From: Saprospiraceae bacterium
GTDB taxonomy: Bacteria; Bacteroidota; Bacteroidia; Chitinophagales; Saprospiraceae
Length of the DNA stretch: 35,479 bases
Reading direction: 5' to 3'
Assembly (NCBI GenBank): GCA_020436785.1
Contig: JAGQXC010000320.1
Span: forward strand, 1-35,479
Shown here: positions 8,751-17,093 of the stretch, in pieces
How positions within the stretch are numbered: the stretch's first letter is position 1
How the letters are laid out: each line of letters opens with the position of its first letter
Program-made: the position numbers and the translations under genes
The notes under the pieces: generated by a model
The model's input: only the letters and a program-made list of their open reading frames with translations
Told to the model about the DNA's origin: nothing
The model's database searches: none

Positions 8751-10154
8751 TCAATTATCTGAAGACAGGTATTTCTTTAACTGAAGGAGTGACTGCTCAT
8801 TTCCCCGAATAAAGAATTGGAGCAGATCCAACCATTTTTTTTCATTTTTATACCCGATTCCGTAGTTGGTCAGTTTGCTCCGATTGTTGTCAAGCGACTC
8901 AAAGGTGACGATGCTGTATAAATTGGCGGCATCACTTTGCATAAATTCAGGGAAATTTTCTGTGAGCTCAGCTTGCATGGTGATCTGGCGATGAGGTACA
9001 TAATTCAAAATGTGGGTGACAATGGTGCCTTTATCGCCGATGTGAGCCGTGGAATCGTAATGGGATTTAATGGTCCCATTGATGCGAAAATCCATTTCCA
9101 CCACCGGCGTCACCCAGCCTTTCCAACCACTTTCGGTAGTGTAAGCATTCCATACCTGTGTGACGGTTGCCGGCAGAGTGATGGTTTGCACCAGCATGAG
9201 TTCCCCGGAGGGTAAGGTGTCGATGCGACTCGAGGGTAAGTATTCAAACGTGTCTTTATACCATGTATAGGAGCGCCCTGGCTGCCATTGGCCGGCGCTG
9301 TCCTGGTGGAATGAAGTGGTGATTTTATGGTTCCCGGACCTTACGGTCACGTGTTTTTCCTGGTAGGGTGGGAAATCAGGTCCGGCAAAGGTTTGGATGA
9401 CGTTGGTCTCACCAGGTGCGGTGGGAATCACGGTACCAGATCCGGAGATCCCTTTAGGCCCAGTCTGTAATAAAATGGCCTCATTCGAGGATGCATCCCA
9501 ATACTGGAGATAATTCCAGAAGGGAGACGACTTTTCTTCCCGGACCATGCCGTACAAGCTGCCCCGGATGCTGGAGTGATCGGTATTCCAATTCCAGTCC
9601 ATGACATATCGGTCGAAGGGCTCATGGTCGGATTGGTAACGGGCATTATCAGTGACCCAGGTTCCTACCTGATTGGCAATATCCTGTAAATACCAGGTAG
9701 GTACATCCGTCTTGATTTTGGTCATTTCCAGGGTGAATCCCTGACCGTCGGAACCACTCACCCGTACCGATAATTTATGGTCTGACCGGAAGGTGTATAC
9801 GATCTTTTTTGGGAAATCGTGCTCCTCATTCTCGAAGGAGAAGGTCGTTCCGTCGGCGTATTCCAGGACAAAAGGAATGGTTTTACCATCGTTCTGATTA
9901 GGAACCGTCGCGGCGTAAAAGATGCGACCGTTTTGCTCGTAAATGTCCAGCGTCTCAAGACTCCTCTTCTGCTCTCCGTTAATTGAATACGAAGAACCGC
10001 GCAGGTGCGTTGCGGTGACCATTTCCCAGCCTTCGAAATTGTTTTTGCCATCGACTTGCCAGGTGCCTTGCAGGAATAGAGGGAATGAACTCTGGGCGAC
10101 CAGCCAATGGCCCCATAGCAGGAGGAAAAGTGGTGTTAATTTCTTTAAAATCAT
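8751..10154 (-). CDS. Secreted DUF6265-like/SRPBCC fusion protein
   Basis: A 467-residue exported protein starting MILKKLTPLFLLLWG with a signal peptide ending near AQ at 20-21. Residues ~25-140 (LQGTWQVDGKNNFEGWE and EHDFPKKIVY) match the DUF6265 beta-rich domain. Residues ~150-320 are a second beta-rich region with W-, Y- and G-rich strands that I cannot name. Residues ~325-467 are an SRPBCC/AHSA1-like domain (LPATVTQVWNAYTTESGWKGW). The reading frame is open up to 10301, but the extra residues are low-complexity, lie inside the upstream gene, and precede a signal peptide, so 10154 is the start. It sits 10 bp after the SnoaL-like gene and 7 bp before the lone SRPBCC gene. Function unknown; a ligand-binding or catabolic role is inferred only from the folds. 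Confidence 0.82.
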   Translation of the reverse strand: MILKKLTPLFLLLWGHWLVAQSSFPLFLQGTWQVDGKNNFEGWEMVTATHLRGSSYSINGEQKRSLETLDIYEQNGRIFYAATVPNQNDGKTIPFVLEYADGTTFSFENEEHDFPKKIVYTFRSDHKLSVRVSGSDGQGFTLEMTKIKTDVPTWYLQDIANQVGTWVTDNARYQSDHEPFDRYVMDWNWNTDHSSIRGSLYGMVREEKSSPFWNYLQYWDASSNEAILLQTGPKGISGSGTVIPTAPGETNVIQTFAGPDFPPYQEKHVTVRSGNHKITTSFHQDSAGQWQPGRSYTWYKDTFEYLPSSRIDTLPSGELMLVQTITLPATVTQVWNAYTTESGWKGWVTPVVEMDFRINGTIKSHYDSTAHIGDKGTIVTHILNYVPHRQITMQAELTENFPEFMQSDAANLYSIVTFESLDNNRSKLTNYGIGYKNEKKWLDLLQFFIRGNEQSLLQLKKYLSSDN

Positions 10155-10164
10155 TCTGATCAGG

Positions 10165-10611
10165 TTAGTTGGAACGGTCGTAATACGTATCGTCCCGGAC
10201 GATGCGGCCATCGTCGATCGTGAAGATGGTGCAAATGGGCAATTCCCAGCGATTGGGCCCATTGGTAGTCTGTTCGGTGCCCATGGAGATGAACTGCACA
10301 ACTACTTTATCTCCGATGGCCAGAAGCCCGGTGATGCTGTCCCGGATATCCGGGGCATACTGCTCCAATTCCCGGTATTTTTGAATTTTTTCGGCCCTGG
10401 TTTTCCGGACTGGATGTTCGCCATAGGATGGATCCAGGTAGGTACAGGGATCGGAAAATAAATTCGCATGCGCCTCCCAGTCATGGGCATTGAAGGTGTC
10501 AAAGGCCCGCTGGGCAATGTCCAGGTTCCGGTTAGATGCTACTGGAGAGGGCCGGCATTCGGCAAGCCAAATCAGGCACCACGAAATGGTGATGAAACTA
10601 AGAAATTTCAT
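10165..10611 (-). CDS. Exported SnoaL/NTF2-like protein
   Basis: A 148-residue protein with an N-terminal signal segment ending in LAEC (C19), a loose lipobox. The remainder fits the SnoaL-like/NTF2 cone-barrel fold: RAFDTFNAHDWEAHANLFSDPC near residues 35-56, then GDKVVVQFISMGT, and a closing strand IFTIDDGRIVRDDTYYD. This is the usual helix-then-strands order of ester-cyclase-like proteins of about 130 residues. Catalytic function cannot be assigned. It is first in a three-gene set (this, DUF6265-SRPBCC, SRPBCC) with spacings of 10 and 7 bp, and a -7 promoter box lies 86 bp upstream. Confidence 0.8.
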   Translation of the reverse strand: MKFLSFITISWCLIWLAECRPSPVASNRNLDIAQRAFDTFNAHDWEAHANLFSDPCTYLDPSYGEHPVRKTRAEKIQKYRELEQYAPDIRDSITGLLAIGDKVVVQFISMGTEQTTNGPNRWELPICTIFTIDDGRIVRDDTYYDRSN

Positions 10612-10696
10612 GTGTATGAATGATTGATTACGGCGCCGTATAATGTCAATACCAGCCAGGCTATTTCTTTTACGGCAACGTTTCCTTTGCTTCAGT

Positions 10697-10704
10697 CAAA
10701 GATA
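10697..10704 (-). promoter_or_regulatory. Candidate Bacteroidota -7 box for the SnoaL/SRPBCC set
   Basis: On the minus strand these bases read TATCTTTG, an exact match to the Bacteroidota sigma-A -7 consensus TAnnTTTG. It lies 86 bp before the SnoaL-like start at 10611. A TTG is found about 14 bp further upstream, which is shorter than the usual spacing to the -33 element, so only the -7 box is supported. Confidence 0.4.
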
Positions 10705-10735
10705 GAAAGGGTAAAAAGCAATGTATTGTAAAATA

Positions 10736-11563
10736 TTAACCTTCCCGGTCCAATGGGAAAAAATTCGGAATGGAATCATTAAATCCGTTTTGAATATAAC
10801 TGGTGGGATTGATCCCGCAAAAAGCATTAAAATCCTTGATGAAATGAGATTGATCGGCATAACCGGTTTCGTAAGAGATGTCCGACCAGACGATTGATTC
10901 CTTAAGGTTGATGTTTTCAAGAAGTTTGTTGAAGCGCAGGATGCGGTGGAATATTTTGGGAGTCAGGCCACCATATTTTTTAAATTGTTGGATCAGGTGT
11001 TTTTGTGATTTGGGATACCCGGCCAGGATCTCCTGGTGCCTGGCGAAAGGATGTGCCTGTAAAGCCTCCATCACCTGAACTAATTCCTCAGGTGCCTGCA
11101 AGGCCGGATCACAATGATCAATCAACCAGGCTTCCATAGCGGCAAATTTCTCCGTAACCGATTTGTTTTCAATGATTTGATTGCGCAGATTTAATAGGTC
11201 GGCCCCAAAAAAACGTTCAGCCGGCTCGATGCAATCATTAATCGTATCGATAGGGAATTGAAATACCGGAAAGGCTCCAAACGGTTTAAACTTGACCACC
11301 AGCATTTCCGAATGGGGATGAGCAGAGATGTTCAGGTAGTACCGCTGCATGCCTGATATCCAGGCATTGGTAAATGACCGGAGTGGAACCAATTCATTGT
11401 TCAGGGTATGGCGTGTGATACCATCCAGTTCAAACAGCAGGTAGATGTTTCCGGTGGGGACAAACCGCTCGACGTGGTGGTCGGGCATAAAATCCTTAAA
11501 ATAAAATATGGCCTCAATGTAAGGTTCCAACGGCAAGGGGATGGGATAATTTTCAAAAATCAT
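10736..11563 (-). CDS. AraC-family transcriptional regulator (soluble, DUF6597 type)
   Basis: A 275-residue regulator. The N-terminal ~150 residues contain RFVPTGNIYLLFEL and the F-x-P-x-G-AFP-type segment seen in the DUF6597/GyrI-like sensing domains of AraC proteins. The C-terminal ~100 residues form the AraC DNA-binding domain; the second HTH is WSDISYETGYADQSHFIKDF and is followed by GINPTSYIQ. The N-terminal domain of this group binds a small ligand that is unknown here. It is downstream of the ANT(6)-like gene by 99 bp and upstream of the SnoaL/SRPBCC set by 124 bp, both on the same strand, so it may regulate either. Confidence 0.85.
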   Translation of the reverse strand: MIFENYPIPLPLEPYIEAIFYFKDFMPDHHVERFVPTGNIYLLFELDGITRHTLNNELVPLRSFTNAWISGMQRYYLNISAHPHSEMLVVKFKPFGAFPVFQFPIDTINDCIEPAERFFGADLLNLRNQIIENKSVTEKFAAMEAWLIDHCDPALQAPEELVQVMEALQAHPFARHQEILAGYPKSQKHLIQQFKKYGGLTPKIFHRILRFNKLLENINLKESIVWSDISYETGYADQSHFIKDFNAFCGINPTSYIQNGFNDSIPNFFPLDREG

Positions 11564-11662
11564 GGTTGATGTTTATCCGGTGAAATAGAATCCGAAAATC
11601 ATAAAGCGGTCGGTCGGTTTTGTTATGTGAATGTACTGAAGGAGATTGAAATCAGGTTATGA

Positions 11663-12523
11663 TCAGTCATTCTTTTGCTTTCCAAACACGTCCCTCATTG
11701 TCCGGAAATGGTCCATCATGTCAGCATCCAGTTGGGCCGGATATTCATAGTTTAATCCGGATGCCACGGTCTTGGCCATGCGACGGAACAATTGTACCAT
11801 CAGGAAAAAAGCATCCCAATTAGCGGTAATTCCGGTGCCGGCAAAAGTGCTTTCCAGCCATTTCCAATCAGAAGGATCCAGGTATTTTTGATAGAGGCGC
11901 CCATGTTTGTTCGGATTGACGGTCCAGCTGTGGTTGTTTCCGATGTACCAATCGACCATTTGGGCCAGGTACTGAAACCGCATCATACCATCGAGCATGT
12001 ATTTAGCATAAAACATTTCGTTGCGGCATAAACTTTTGGCTACATAAGTACCATCCCAGAAGAAGTCGTTGATGAGGACGAGAAAAGCTTCCTTACTCGG
12101 TTTACGGATCAAGAATTCACGATAGGTAGGTGCCGGGATCGACTGTGTCAAACCAGGTTTATCCACCAGTACGCGGTAGCCGGCATCGTAGCGGTGGGGG
12201 TCAAAACAATCGATGGAGGCGATCTGAAAGTCGATCCGGTATCCGGTTTTGAAGTAAACCAACCGGGTGATGAAATCCTCGCGCAGGGTAGGGGCAGGGT
12301 AAAGGGGCCAGCGGATTAGCACCTCGCCAAATGAGACCAACCAGTCATCCTGTTTAAAGGTACCGGTCGCACCGGTGTACACCTCAACATCGTAGTCGGA
12401 GTAGTCGTCGATGGAGGCGTCCGGATGTGCGCGTGAACCAGTCAGGATGACCACGTGAACGTCGGGATGTTCTGCACCCCAACGTTGCAATTGTTCCAAA
12501 ACCGGGTCGCTATGATCTGCCAT
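11663..12523 (-). CDS. ANT(6)-type (AadE-like) nucleotidyltransferase
   Basis: A 286-residue protein of the aminoglycoside 6-adenylyltransferase family, about the usual length. The nucleotidyltransferase core shows GSRA at 29-32 followed by the metal-binding pair in SDYDVE (D43 and D45). Downstream come the W-P-L-Y-P segment, the YRIDFQI strand carrying the third acidic residue, and the all-alpha C-terminal domain with W-D-G-T-Y-V-A-K and NPNKHGRLYQKYL. Family members transfer AMP to streptomycin at O-6, but many chromosomal homologues have untested substrates. No mobile element flanks it, so it looks like a resident gene. Nothing in the sequence proves resistance. Confidence 0.85.
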   Translation of the reverse strand: MADHSDPVLEQLQRWGAEHPDVHVVILTGSRAHPDASIDDYSDYDVEVYTGATGTFKQDDWLVSFGEVLIRWPLYPAPTLREDFITRLVYFKTGYRIDFQIASIDCFDPHRYDAGYRVLVDKPGLTQSIPAPTYREFLIRKPSKEAFLVLINDFFWDGTYVAKSLCRNEMFYAKYMLDGMMRFQYLAQMVDWYIGNNHSWTVNPNKHGRLYQKYLDPSDWKWLESTFAGTGITANWDAFFLMVQLFRRMAKTVASGLNYEYPAQLDADMMDHFRTMRDVFGKQKND

Positions 12524-12607
12524 ATTCAGGCTTTTGGTCCCCTAAATTATCGGAAAACTGGGAATGAATGGGTATAGGTAGTATAACATAAGCCTCAATG
12601 GGTTACG

Positions 12608-13510
12608 TTAATCGTTCACCATGATCGGTGTAATGATATACCCGAGTTTCCTTAATTGTTGAATTAATCCACATTCGTACATCAGGTGACTTAATCCGAC
12701 AGCGATAAAACAATTATTCCTTTCAATCTGATCAATTATTGTCTTAATCCATTTATTGTTTCGGTCCGTTAGCACCAGGTTGTTCCTGCAGGGGGCATCC
12801 AGTTGATAATTCATATGCATTTGGCTGTACCATTTTATTTCTCCGCAATCATTTGTTTTTTTTAACCTGATTTTTTCAATGATATTAGCCAGTCTCCTTT
12901 TATGGCTTTTACGAGGCATACCTTCAACATCCATATTGATCAGGTGAATCTGTTCTTCGGTAGTTTCCAGCCCCAACAATTCGATATTTTGTTCAGTGGC
13001 CAGCATTCCGATGTAATCATCCAGGGACAAAGAGGTATCATCAGGACCCTTTTGTAAGCATATTTGCTGTTTGTAATACCTGTTGAGAAAAACATAAAGT
13101 TCTGCCGGTGTCATCTTTCTGAAATCGGTTGGACTGGTAGCGAACAAGCTATTAATGAAGCCCAAGTCTTCTTTTCCCAAATAGTTTTTCCATTTCAGCG
13201 TAGGTGTTCGATGATTGATTAGGTCTCCCGCCATTGCTCCGGGAACATTTATATTTTCTTTGATCAACAATTCACAGGAGCGCAAGGCCTGGTTTGCATA
13301 GAATAGGGAGTCAAAAAACTCCTTTCCAAATGCATGATGGGTTCCAAATAGAAAGGAAACGTGCTTGCTTTCAACGAAAGATATTCTGAACAAAACCGTG
13401 TTAAAGGTGTCTGTGCCCTGGTTGGGTTGAATGCCTGCGAAAGTATGGTTGATTGAAAACAACCAAATAAAATACGTGACCCGTAGGAATTTGATCAGGG
13501 TATGCTCCAT
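12608..13510 (-). CDS. TraB/GumN (Tiki-like) family secreted protein
   Basis: A 300-residue protein with an N-terminal hydrophobic signal segment (8-25). It shows the paired motifs of the TraB/PrgY/GumN superfamily: GTHH at 56-59 near the N-terminus and GLSH at 272-275 near the C-terminus, followed by the closing L-x-x-L-G-Y-I-I-T-P strand. In this superfamily, related to Tiki metalloproteases and the EreA/ChaN fold, the two GxxH motifs and a conserved glutamate form the proposed active site. The substrate is unknown. The start overlaps the preceding gene's end by 16 bp, so the two are likely translated together. The DNA is AT-richer than in most neighbours. Confidence 0.78.
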   Translation of the reverse strand: MEHTLIKFLRVTYFIWLFSINHTFAGIQPNQGTDTFNTVLFRISFVESKHVSFLFGTHHAFGKEFFDSLFYANQALRSCELLIKENINVPGAMAGDLINHRTPTLKWKNYLGKEDLGFINSLFATSPTDFRKMTPAELYVFLNRYYKQQICLQKGPDDTSLSLDDYIGMLATEQNIELLGLETTEEQIHLINMDVEGMPRKSHKRRLANIIEKIRLKKTNDCGEIKWYSQMHMNYQLDAPCRNNLVLTDRNNKWIKTIIDQIERNNCFIAVGLSHLMYECGLIQQLRKLGYIITPIMVND

Positions 13511-14397
13511 ACGACTTCTTGGTTATATTGATCTTCCAGAAGAATCAGGTGCGGTTTAGGCGTACTACCATCCATGATCAACCTGGATGCAAATAGCATT
13601 TTCTTTTTACCGGTAAATGCTACCCAATGGGGCGTAAGAGGTTGATGTAATTGCAGGAGTTTCTTCCGGTTTCCATTTGCTTCAATTACCTCAAAGGACC
13701 GTTTTCCCCAATGGGCAAAAAGTAGTTCTCCTTCTGAATAATCGGCGTCAAAAATTTGATTGCGATTTAAAGGTGCATTTTCTATTTCATCATCAATCAA
13801 ACCATCCCATTGTTTAAGTATGGTTCCATTTTGATCCACCAGATAACAAGCAGAATCGCTGGACAAAAGGATATTGTTTTGCTCAACCGCCCGGACCCTT
13901 ACGATGGCTTGATTAAATTTAAAATAGGTGGTGGGTGAACTGCCTCTTTTCATCTTATACACGTTTGGGTATCTTCCGAAAATCATTTGATCATCTGAAA
14001 GCATAATAAATCCTCCTTCTCCGATCCGGTATTCGTCCTTGAACCAATCCCAGATAATTTCCGGTTTTTTTCCGTGGGTAGATTTTAAAAGTCTGACCTC
14101 ATAATCGTCTGTAGACGATGAATATTTTCTTTCAATAATGTAGATGTGATCGTTTTTGTTGTAGAGCATGTAGTCACTTGCAGGATGTTTCGATTGAAGA
14201 AAAACGGCAGGATCGCTTCCTTTTTTCCATATCATTATACAGGCATAATGGCTGGGGTCATCCACCGGATTGATGTACGACCAGTACACGTACTCTCCGA
14301 CTGAAATCATGTTTCCGGTCGGATGACCGGTTGCATGGACCGATCCAATGAGCATCAATGCAATTAACGGAAGGAATTTTATTTTTACTTGGTGCAT
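13495..14397 (-). CDS. Secreted protein of unknown family, probable beta-propeller-like
   Basis: A 300-residue exported protein; the signal peptide (about 5-23, KIKFLPLIALMLIGSVHA) is clear. The mature part is beta-rich, with repeated short strands separated by polar turns (YACIMIWKKG, HIYIIERKY, QMIFGRYPNVYKM, ACYLVDQNGTILKQW, LLFAHWGKRSFEVI), which suggests a small beta-propeller or WD-like sheet. I do not recognise a named family and see no catalytic motif. It is the first gene of a pair: its last 16 bp overlap the start of the TraB/GumN-like gene. The pairing suggests related function outside the cytoplasm, but no role can be stated. Confidence 0.7.
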   Translation of the reverse strand: MHQVKIKFLPLIALMLIGSVHATGHPTGNMISVGEYVYWSYINPVDDPSHYACIMIWKKGSDPAVFLQSKHPASDYMLYNKNDHIYIIERKYSSSTDDYEVRLLKSTHGKKPEIIWDWFKDEYRIGEGGFIMLSDDQMIFGRYPNVYKMKRGSSPTTYFKFNQAIVRVRAVEQNNILLSSDSACYLVDQNGTILKQWDGLIDDEIENAPLNRNQIFDADYSEGELLFAHWGKRSFEVIEANGNRKKLLQLHQPLTPHWVAFTGKKKMLFASRLIMDGSTPKPHLILLEDQYNQEVVWSIP

Positions 14398-14523
14398 TTT
14401 TTGATCATGTATTAAATTTTTAAAGGCTATCCAATGCCTAATTGACTGTCAGCTTTCTTTTAACTAATTTATAACTAAAAACTTGCCTTTATGCCAGATT
14501 ATAGTAAAAGGGATTTTGGCCAA

Positions 14524-15666
14524 TCACCCATCCATGATTTTACTGATGTTTTTCGCCATTTCTTTGATAGAATAAAACCGTATGGCATAATCCCGGATGC
14601 CGGCGATGAGGTTTGATTTAACGAACATCAGTTTGCCCAGCTTTCTCGAATCTTCCTGGGCTTTTTCTACCCGTTCCTTTTGTCTCTTAATGTATAAATC
14701 AAGGCCATATTCAAGGTGCGCTTTATCCGTTCGCGAGAGTTCGTCAGCCAACGCGGCTGCCGAATCCATTGCCATGGAAGCACCGACACCGGCGGTAGGT
14801 AAAAATGCACAAGCCGCATCCCCCAGCAACAATACCTTTCTTTTCCTCCAGGTTTTGGTTCTGCAATCATGGAATTCCCAGTAAAATGGTTTTTTGAGCG
14901 ACATTAAGGCATCCAGAGCATGATGAAGCAACTTGTATTCTGGTAGAATTTCTTTTTTAATGGATGTAACAAAACGTATTAACCCGAGTTTTTTGAGCAG
15001 TTCATTGGGTCCGCCAATAAAAATACCAACTTTACTCTTGACAGGATAAAGACCCATAAAGGAAGACGCTCCCCAATACTCTTTGTAAGCATTCATGGTG
15101 GTCTTTTCGAGCCAACCCACCCATCCTCCCCAATTGGTGTCTTCATAACAGTATTCTTCTTTCTTCCAGCGCATTTCCCGGGTGCCGGAATGGATGCCGT
15201 CCGCCGCAATGACCAGATCAAATTTTTCTGTTTTATTTGCGGATGAGGTTACCTGGACCAGGTCGCCGGATTCTTCAATGGCGGTAACGGTGGTTCCATA
15301 CCGGATCTCCCCTTCAATGTTTTGGCTGAGGATCCGGATCAGCTTTTTTCGCTCGATTCCCCGGTAGGAACCATATTGCTGGTTAATAAAATCCAGTGAA
15401 AAGGCCTTGTTCAGGTCCCCCTTTTCGTTGTGAATTTCGTAGGTGCTCATTTCGGTGCTTTGCGCGAAATATTCCGTTTGCATGTCCAATTCGTTCATGA
15501 CTCGGCCTCCCAAAGGAAGGAGGCCCAGCATGTAGCCGGATCGATTGAAAGTACTTTTATCCTCTTTTTCAATGATCTTGAATTTCGCTCCTCGTCTTTT
15601 AATTAATTGGGCAAAAGTCAGCCCGGCAATCCCGGCTCCAACGATAAGTACATTAAGTTCTTTCAT
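14524..15666 (-). CDS. FAD-dependent monooxygenase (aromatic hydroxylase fold)
   Basis: A 380-residue flavoprotein of the PHBH/group A monooxygenase family. The FAD-binding Rossmann motif is G10-x-G12-xx-G15 (VGAGIAGL). A DG-like motif (VIAADGIHSGTR) lies near 155-166. The GD motif, with D283, is followed by the conserved PTAGVGASMAMDSAAALADEL helix that contacts FAD. It uses NAD(P)H and O2 to hydroxylate a substrate that cannot be told from sequence; TetX and squalene-epoxidase-type relatives share the fold. The gene begins 11 bp after the HxlR regulator's stop, so they form an operon. Confidence 0.88.
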   Translation of the reverse strand: MKELNVLIVGAGIAGLTFAQLIKRRGAKFKIIEKEDKSTFNRSGYMLGLLPLGGRVMNELDMQTEYFAQSTEMSTYEIHNEKGDLNKAFSLDFINQQYGSYRGIERKKLIRILSQNIEGEIRYGTTVTAIEESGDLVQVTSSANKTEKFDLVIAADGIHSGTREMRWKKEEYCYEDTNWGGWVGWLEKTTMNAYKEYWGASSFMGLYPVKSKVGIFIGGPNELLKKLGLIRFVTSIKKEILPEYKLLHHALDALMSLKKPFYWEFHDCRTKTWRKRKVLLLGDAACAFLPTAGVGASMAMDSAAALADELSRTDKAHLEYGLDLYIKRQKERVEKAQEDSRKLGKLMFVKSNLIAGIRDYAIRFYSIKEMAKNISKIMDG

Positions 15667-15677
15667 TCTCTAGTTCA

Positions 15678-16088
15678 TTAAACAAGCTCACCTGAAGTCC
15701 CCGAATTATTGGGTTCGATTTGCTGCGGCTCCAGGACGTTTTGAATGCCCCACCGGCTTAATTCGCCGAATAAAGGCCTCAGGCTTTCCCCTTTCGTGGT
15801 CAATGTGTAGATCACCTTGGGCGGAACTTCGGCGAAAATTTCCCGGTGGACCAGTCCATCGCTTTCCAATTCTCGCAATTGGACCGTCATCATTCGTTTG
15901 CTGCAATCAGGCATCATCCGTTGCAACTGACCAAAGCGGTTCACATCCACCGAGATAAAATATAGAATCAAAGGTTTCCATTTGCCACCGATGATTTTTA
16001 GCGTCGCACGAACAGGACAACCCCCATACTTTTGAATCATTTCGACCATGTTGTCAAAACGCTCTGATTTAATTTCAATTTTTTCCAT
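15678..16088 (-). CDS. HxlR-family transcriptional regulator
   Basis: A 136-residue winged-helix regulator. The family hallmark CPVRATLKIIGGKWKPLIL starts at C24, and the wing region reads F-G-Q-L-QRMMPDCSKRMMTVQLRELESDGLV, then VPPKVIYTLTTKGESLRPL. In HxlR proteins such as YodB and HypR, a cysteine near the N-terminus senses electrophiles or oxidants; C24 is a candidate, as is C62 in MPDCSKR. It heads an operon with an FAD monooxygenase and is divergent from an ABM-like gene at 16350, a common arrangement in which the regulator represses both sides. Repeats in the shared upstream region (16113-16171) are candidate operators. Confidence 0.9.
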   Translation of the reverse strand: MEKIEIKSERFDNMVEMIQKYGGCPVRATLKIIGGKWKPLILYFISVDVNRFGQLQRMMPDCSKRMMTVQLRELESDGLVHREIFAEVPPKVIYTLTTKGESLRPLFGELSRWGIQNVLEPQQIEPNNSGTSGELV

Positions 16089-16112
16089 CCGATAAAGTTT
16101 TGATAATCAGCA

Positions 16113-16171
16113 TTGGTAACAGTTTGGTAACTAGTAGATATTAAAGTAACTACTTGCATAATAGTCTACTA
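16113..16171. promoter_or_regulatory. Candidate HxlR operator region with direct and inverted repeats
   Basis: The sequence TTGGTAAC occurs at 16113-16120 and again at 16124-16131, an 11-bp step that is about one helical turn. GTAACTA is repeated at 16127-16133 and 16146-16152. TAGTAGA at 16132-16138 is mirrored by TCTACTA at 16165-16171. The cluster lies 25 bp upstream of the HxlR start and about 180 bp before the divergent gene. Binding by the HxlR protein is inferred from position. Confidence 0.4.
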
Positions 16172-16349
16172 ATATAAAAAATTGCCCTTAAAAAGGATGG
16201 AACGTCGTGTTATGCAATGAATGGGAGCACAGCCCGCTGAATTCATCCCTGTCCTCTGGATTTAACAGTGACCATTCCGGGCTTTCCTGCCTTCTGTTTC
16301 ACGGTGTAACGCAAGCAACCAGGATTTACAAATTAACAAATCAGTTTAT

Positions 16350-16994
16350 ATGTTTGAAATTGCCATTAATCAAGCGAAAGACGGTCAGGAAGAACAATTC
16401 CTGAGATCAAGAGCCAAATTTGTTGAGGTTCTAGGTGCCGAAGAGGCGACCTTAAACGAAGGAAAATGGAAGCCTTTTTTTACGGTTGTGCCTGATTTAC
16501 GATTGGATAACATTTTGATCGGCATGACCCACTGGAACTCTCTAAGCGGATTTGGAGAAGCGGCAGCCCGGTTGATGCCTCAAAAGGTCGCTCAGGATTA
16601 TTTTGCCAGTTTTAACCCACTGGCTTACGCGTTGCTCGAAACCGCTGACGGTGGGTCTTTTGATCTGGAAACCATCAAGGGCCAGGGCCAGGTTATTGAA
16701 TTTGCAGTCCGTAGAGGTAAGACGGCAGATGCCTTCGGTGAAAAGCGGGAAGCATTTTTTAACTTGCTCAATGACTATGACGGTTACCGATTTTCAAGGG
16801 AATTTTACGTCCATAAGTTGAATGAGCAGGGAGTACCTGCGTTGGCGGGCCAGACCCAGGCGGTTATCATTGTTTGGGAGGATGCCGAAAAGTTTCAATC
16901 CGCCGCTCCCCAATTATTTGGAACCAGTGCTTACCAGGCATTCGCAGCGCATCTGGACGTCGAGACTTATTTTGCAACGACCCCTGTCCATTGA
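16350..16994 (+). CDS. Tandem dimeric alpha/beta-barrel (ABM-like) protein
   Basis: A 214-residue soluble protein made of two related halves. Residues 1-100 begin MFEIAINQAKDGQEEQFL and end near FNPLAYALLE; residues 112-214 begin QVIEFAVRRGKTADAFGEKREAF and end in YFATTPVH. Each half has the strand-helix-strand-strand-helix pattern of ferredoxin-like antibiotic biosynthesis monooxygenase (ABM) or stress-responsive domains. No cofactor motif is visible, which is normal for this group, and the substrate is unknown. It is the only gene in this stretch on the plus strand and is divergent from the HxlR/FAD-monooxygenase operon, so shared control and a joint redox or quinone-related role are plausible. 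Confidence 0.72.
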   Translation: MFEIAINQAKDGQEEQFLRSRAKFVEVLGAEEATLNEGKWKPFFTVVPDLRLDNILIGMTHWNSLSGFGEAAARLMPQKVAQDYFASFNPLAYALLETADGGSFDLETIKGQGQVIEFAVRRGKTADAFGEKREAFFNLLNDYDGYRFSREFYVHKLNEQGVPALAGQTQAVIIVWEDAEKFQSAAPQLFGTSAYQAFAAHLDVETYFATTPVH

Positions 16995-17093
16995 CAAACA
17001 GGGTCAGGATGCATTACGGTTTAAGGGAAATAACCGGCTGGGTTTCTTAATGAAAATTGATGGAATTGTTCTGCCAGTTGGAACGAAAAAGTC

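Noticed and set aside
10155..10301. Longer start for the DUF6265-SRPBCC gene
   Set aside because: The added 49 residues are low-complexity, overlap the SnoaL-like gene and would bury the signal peptide.
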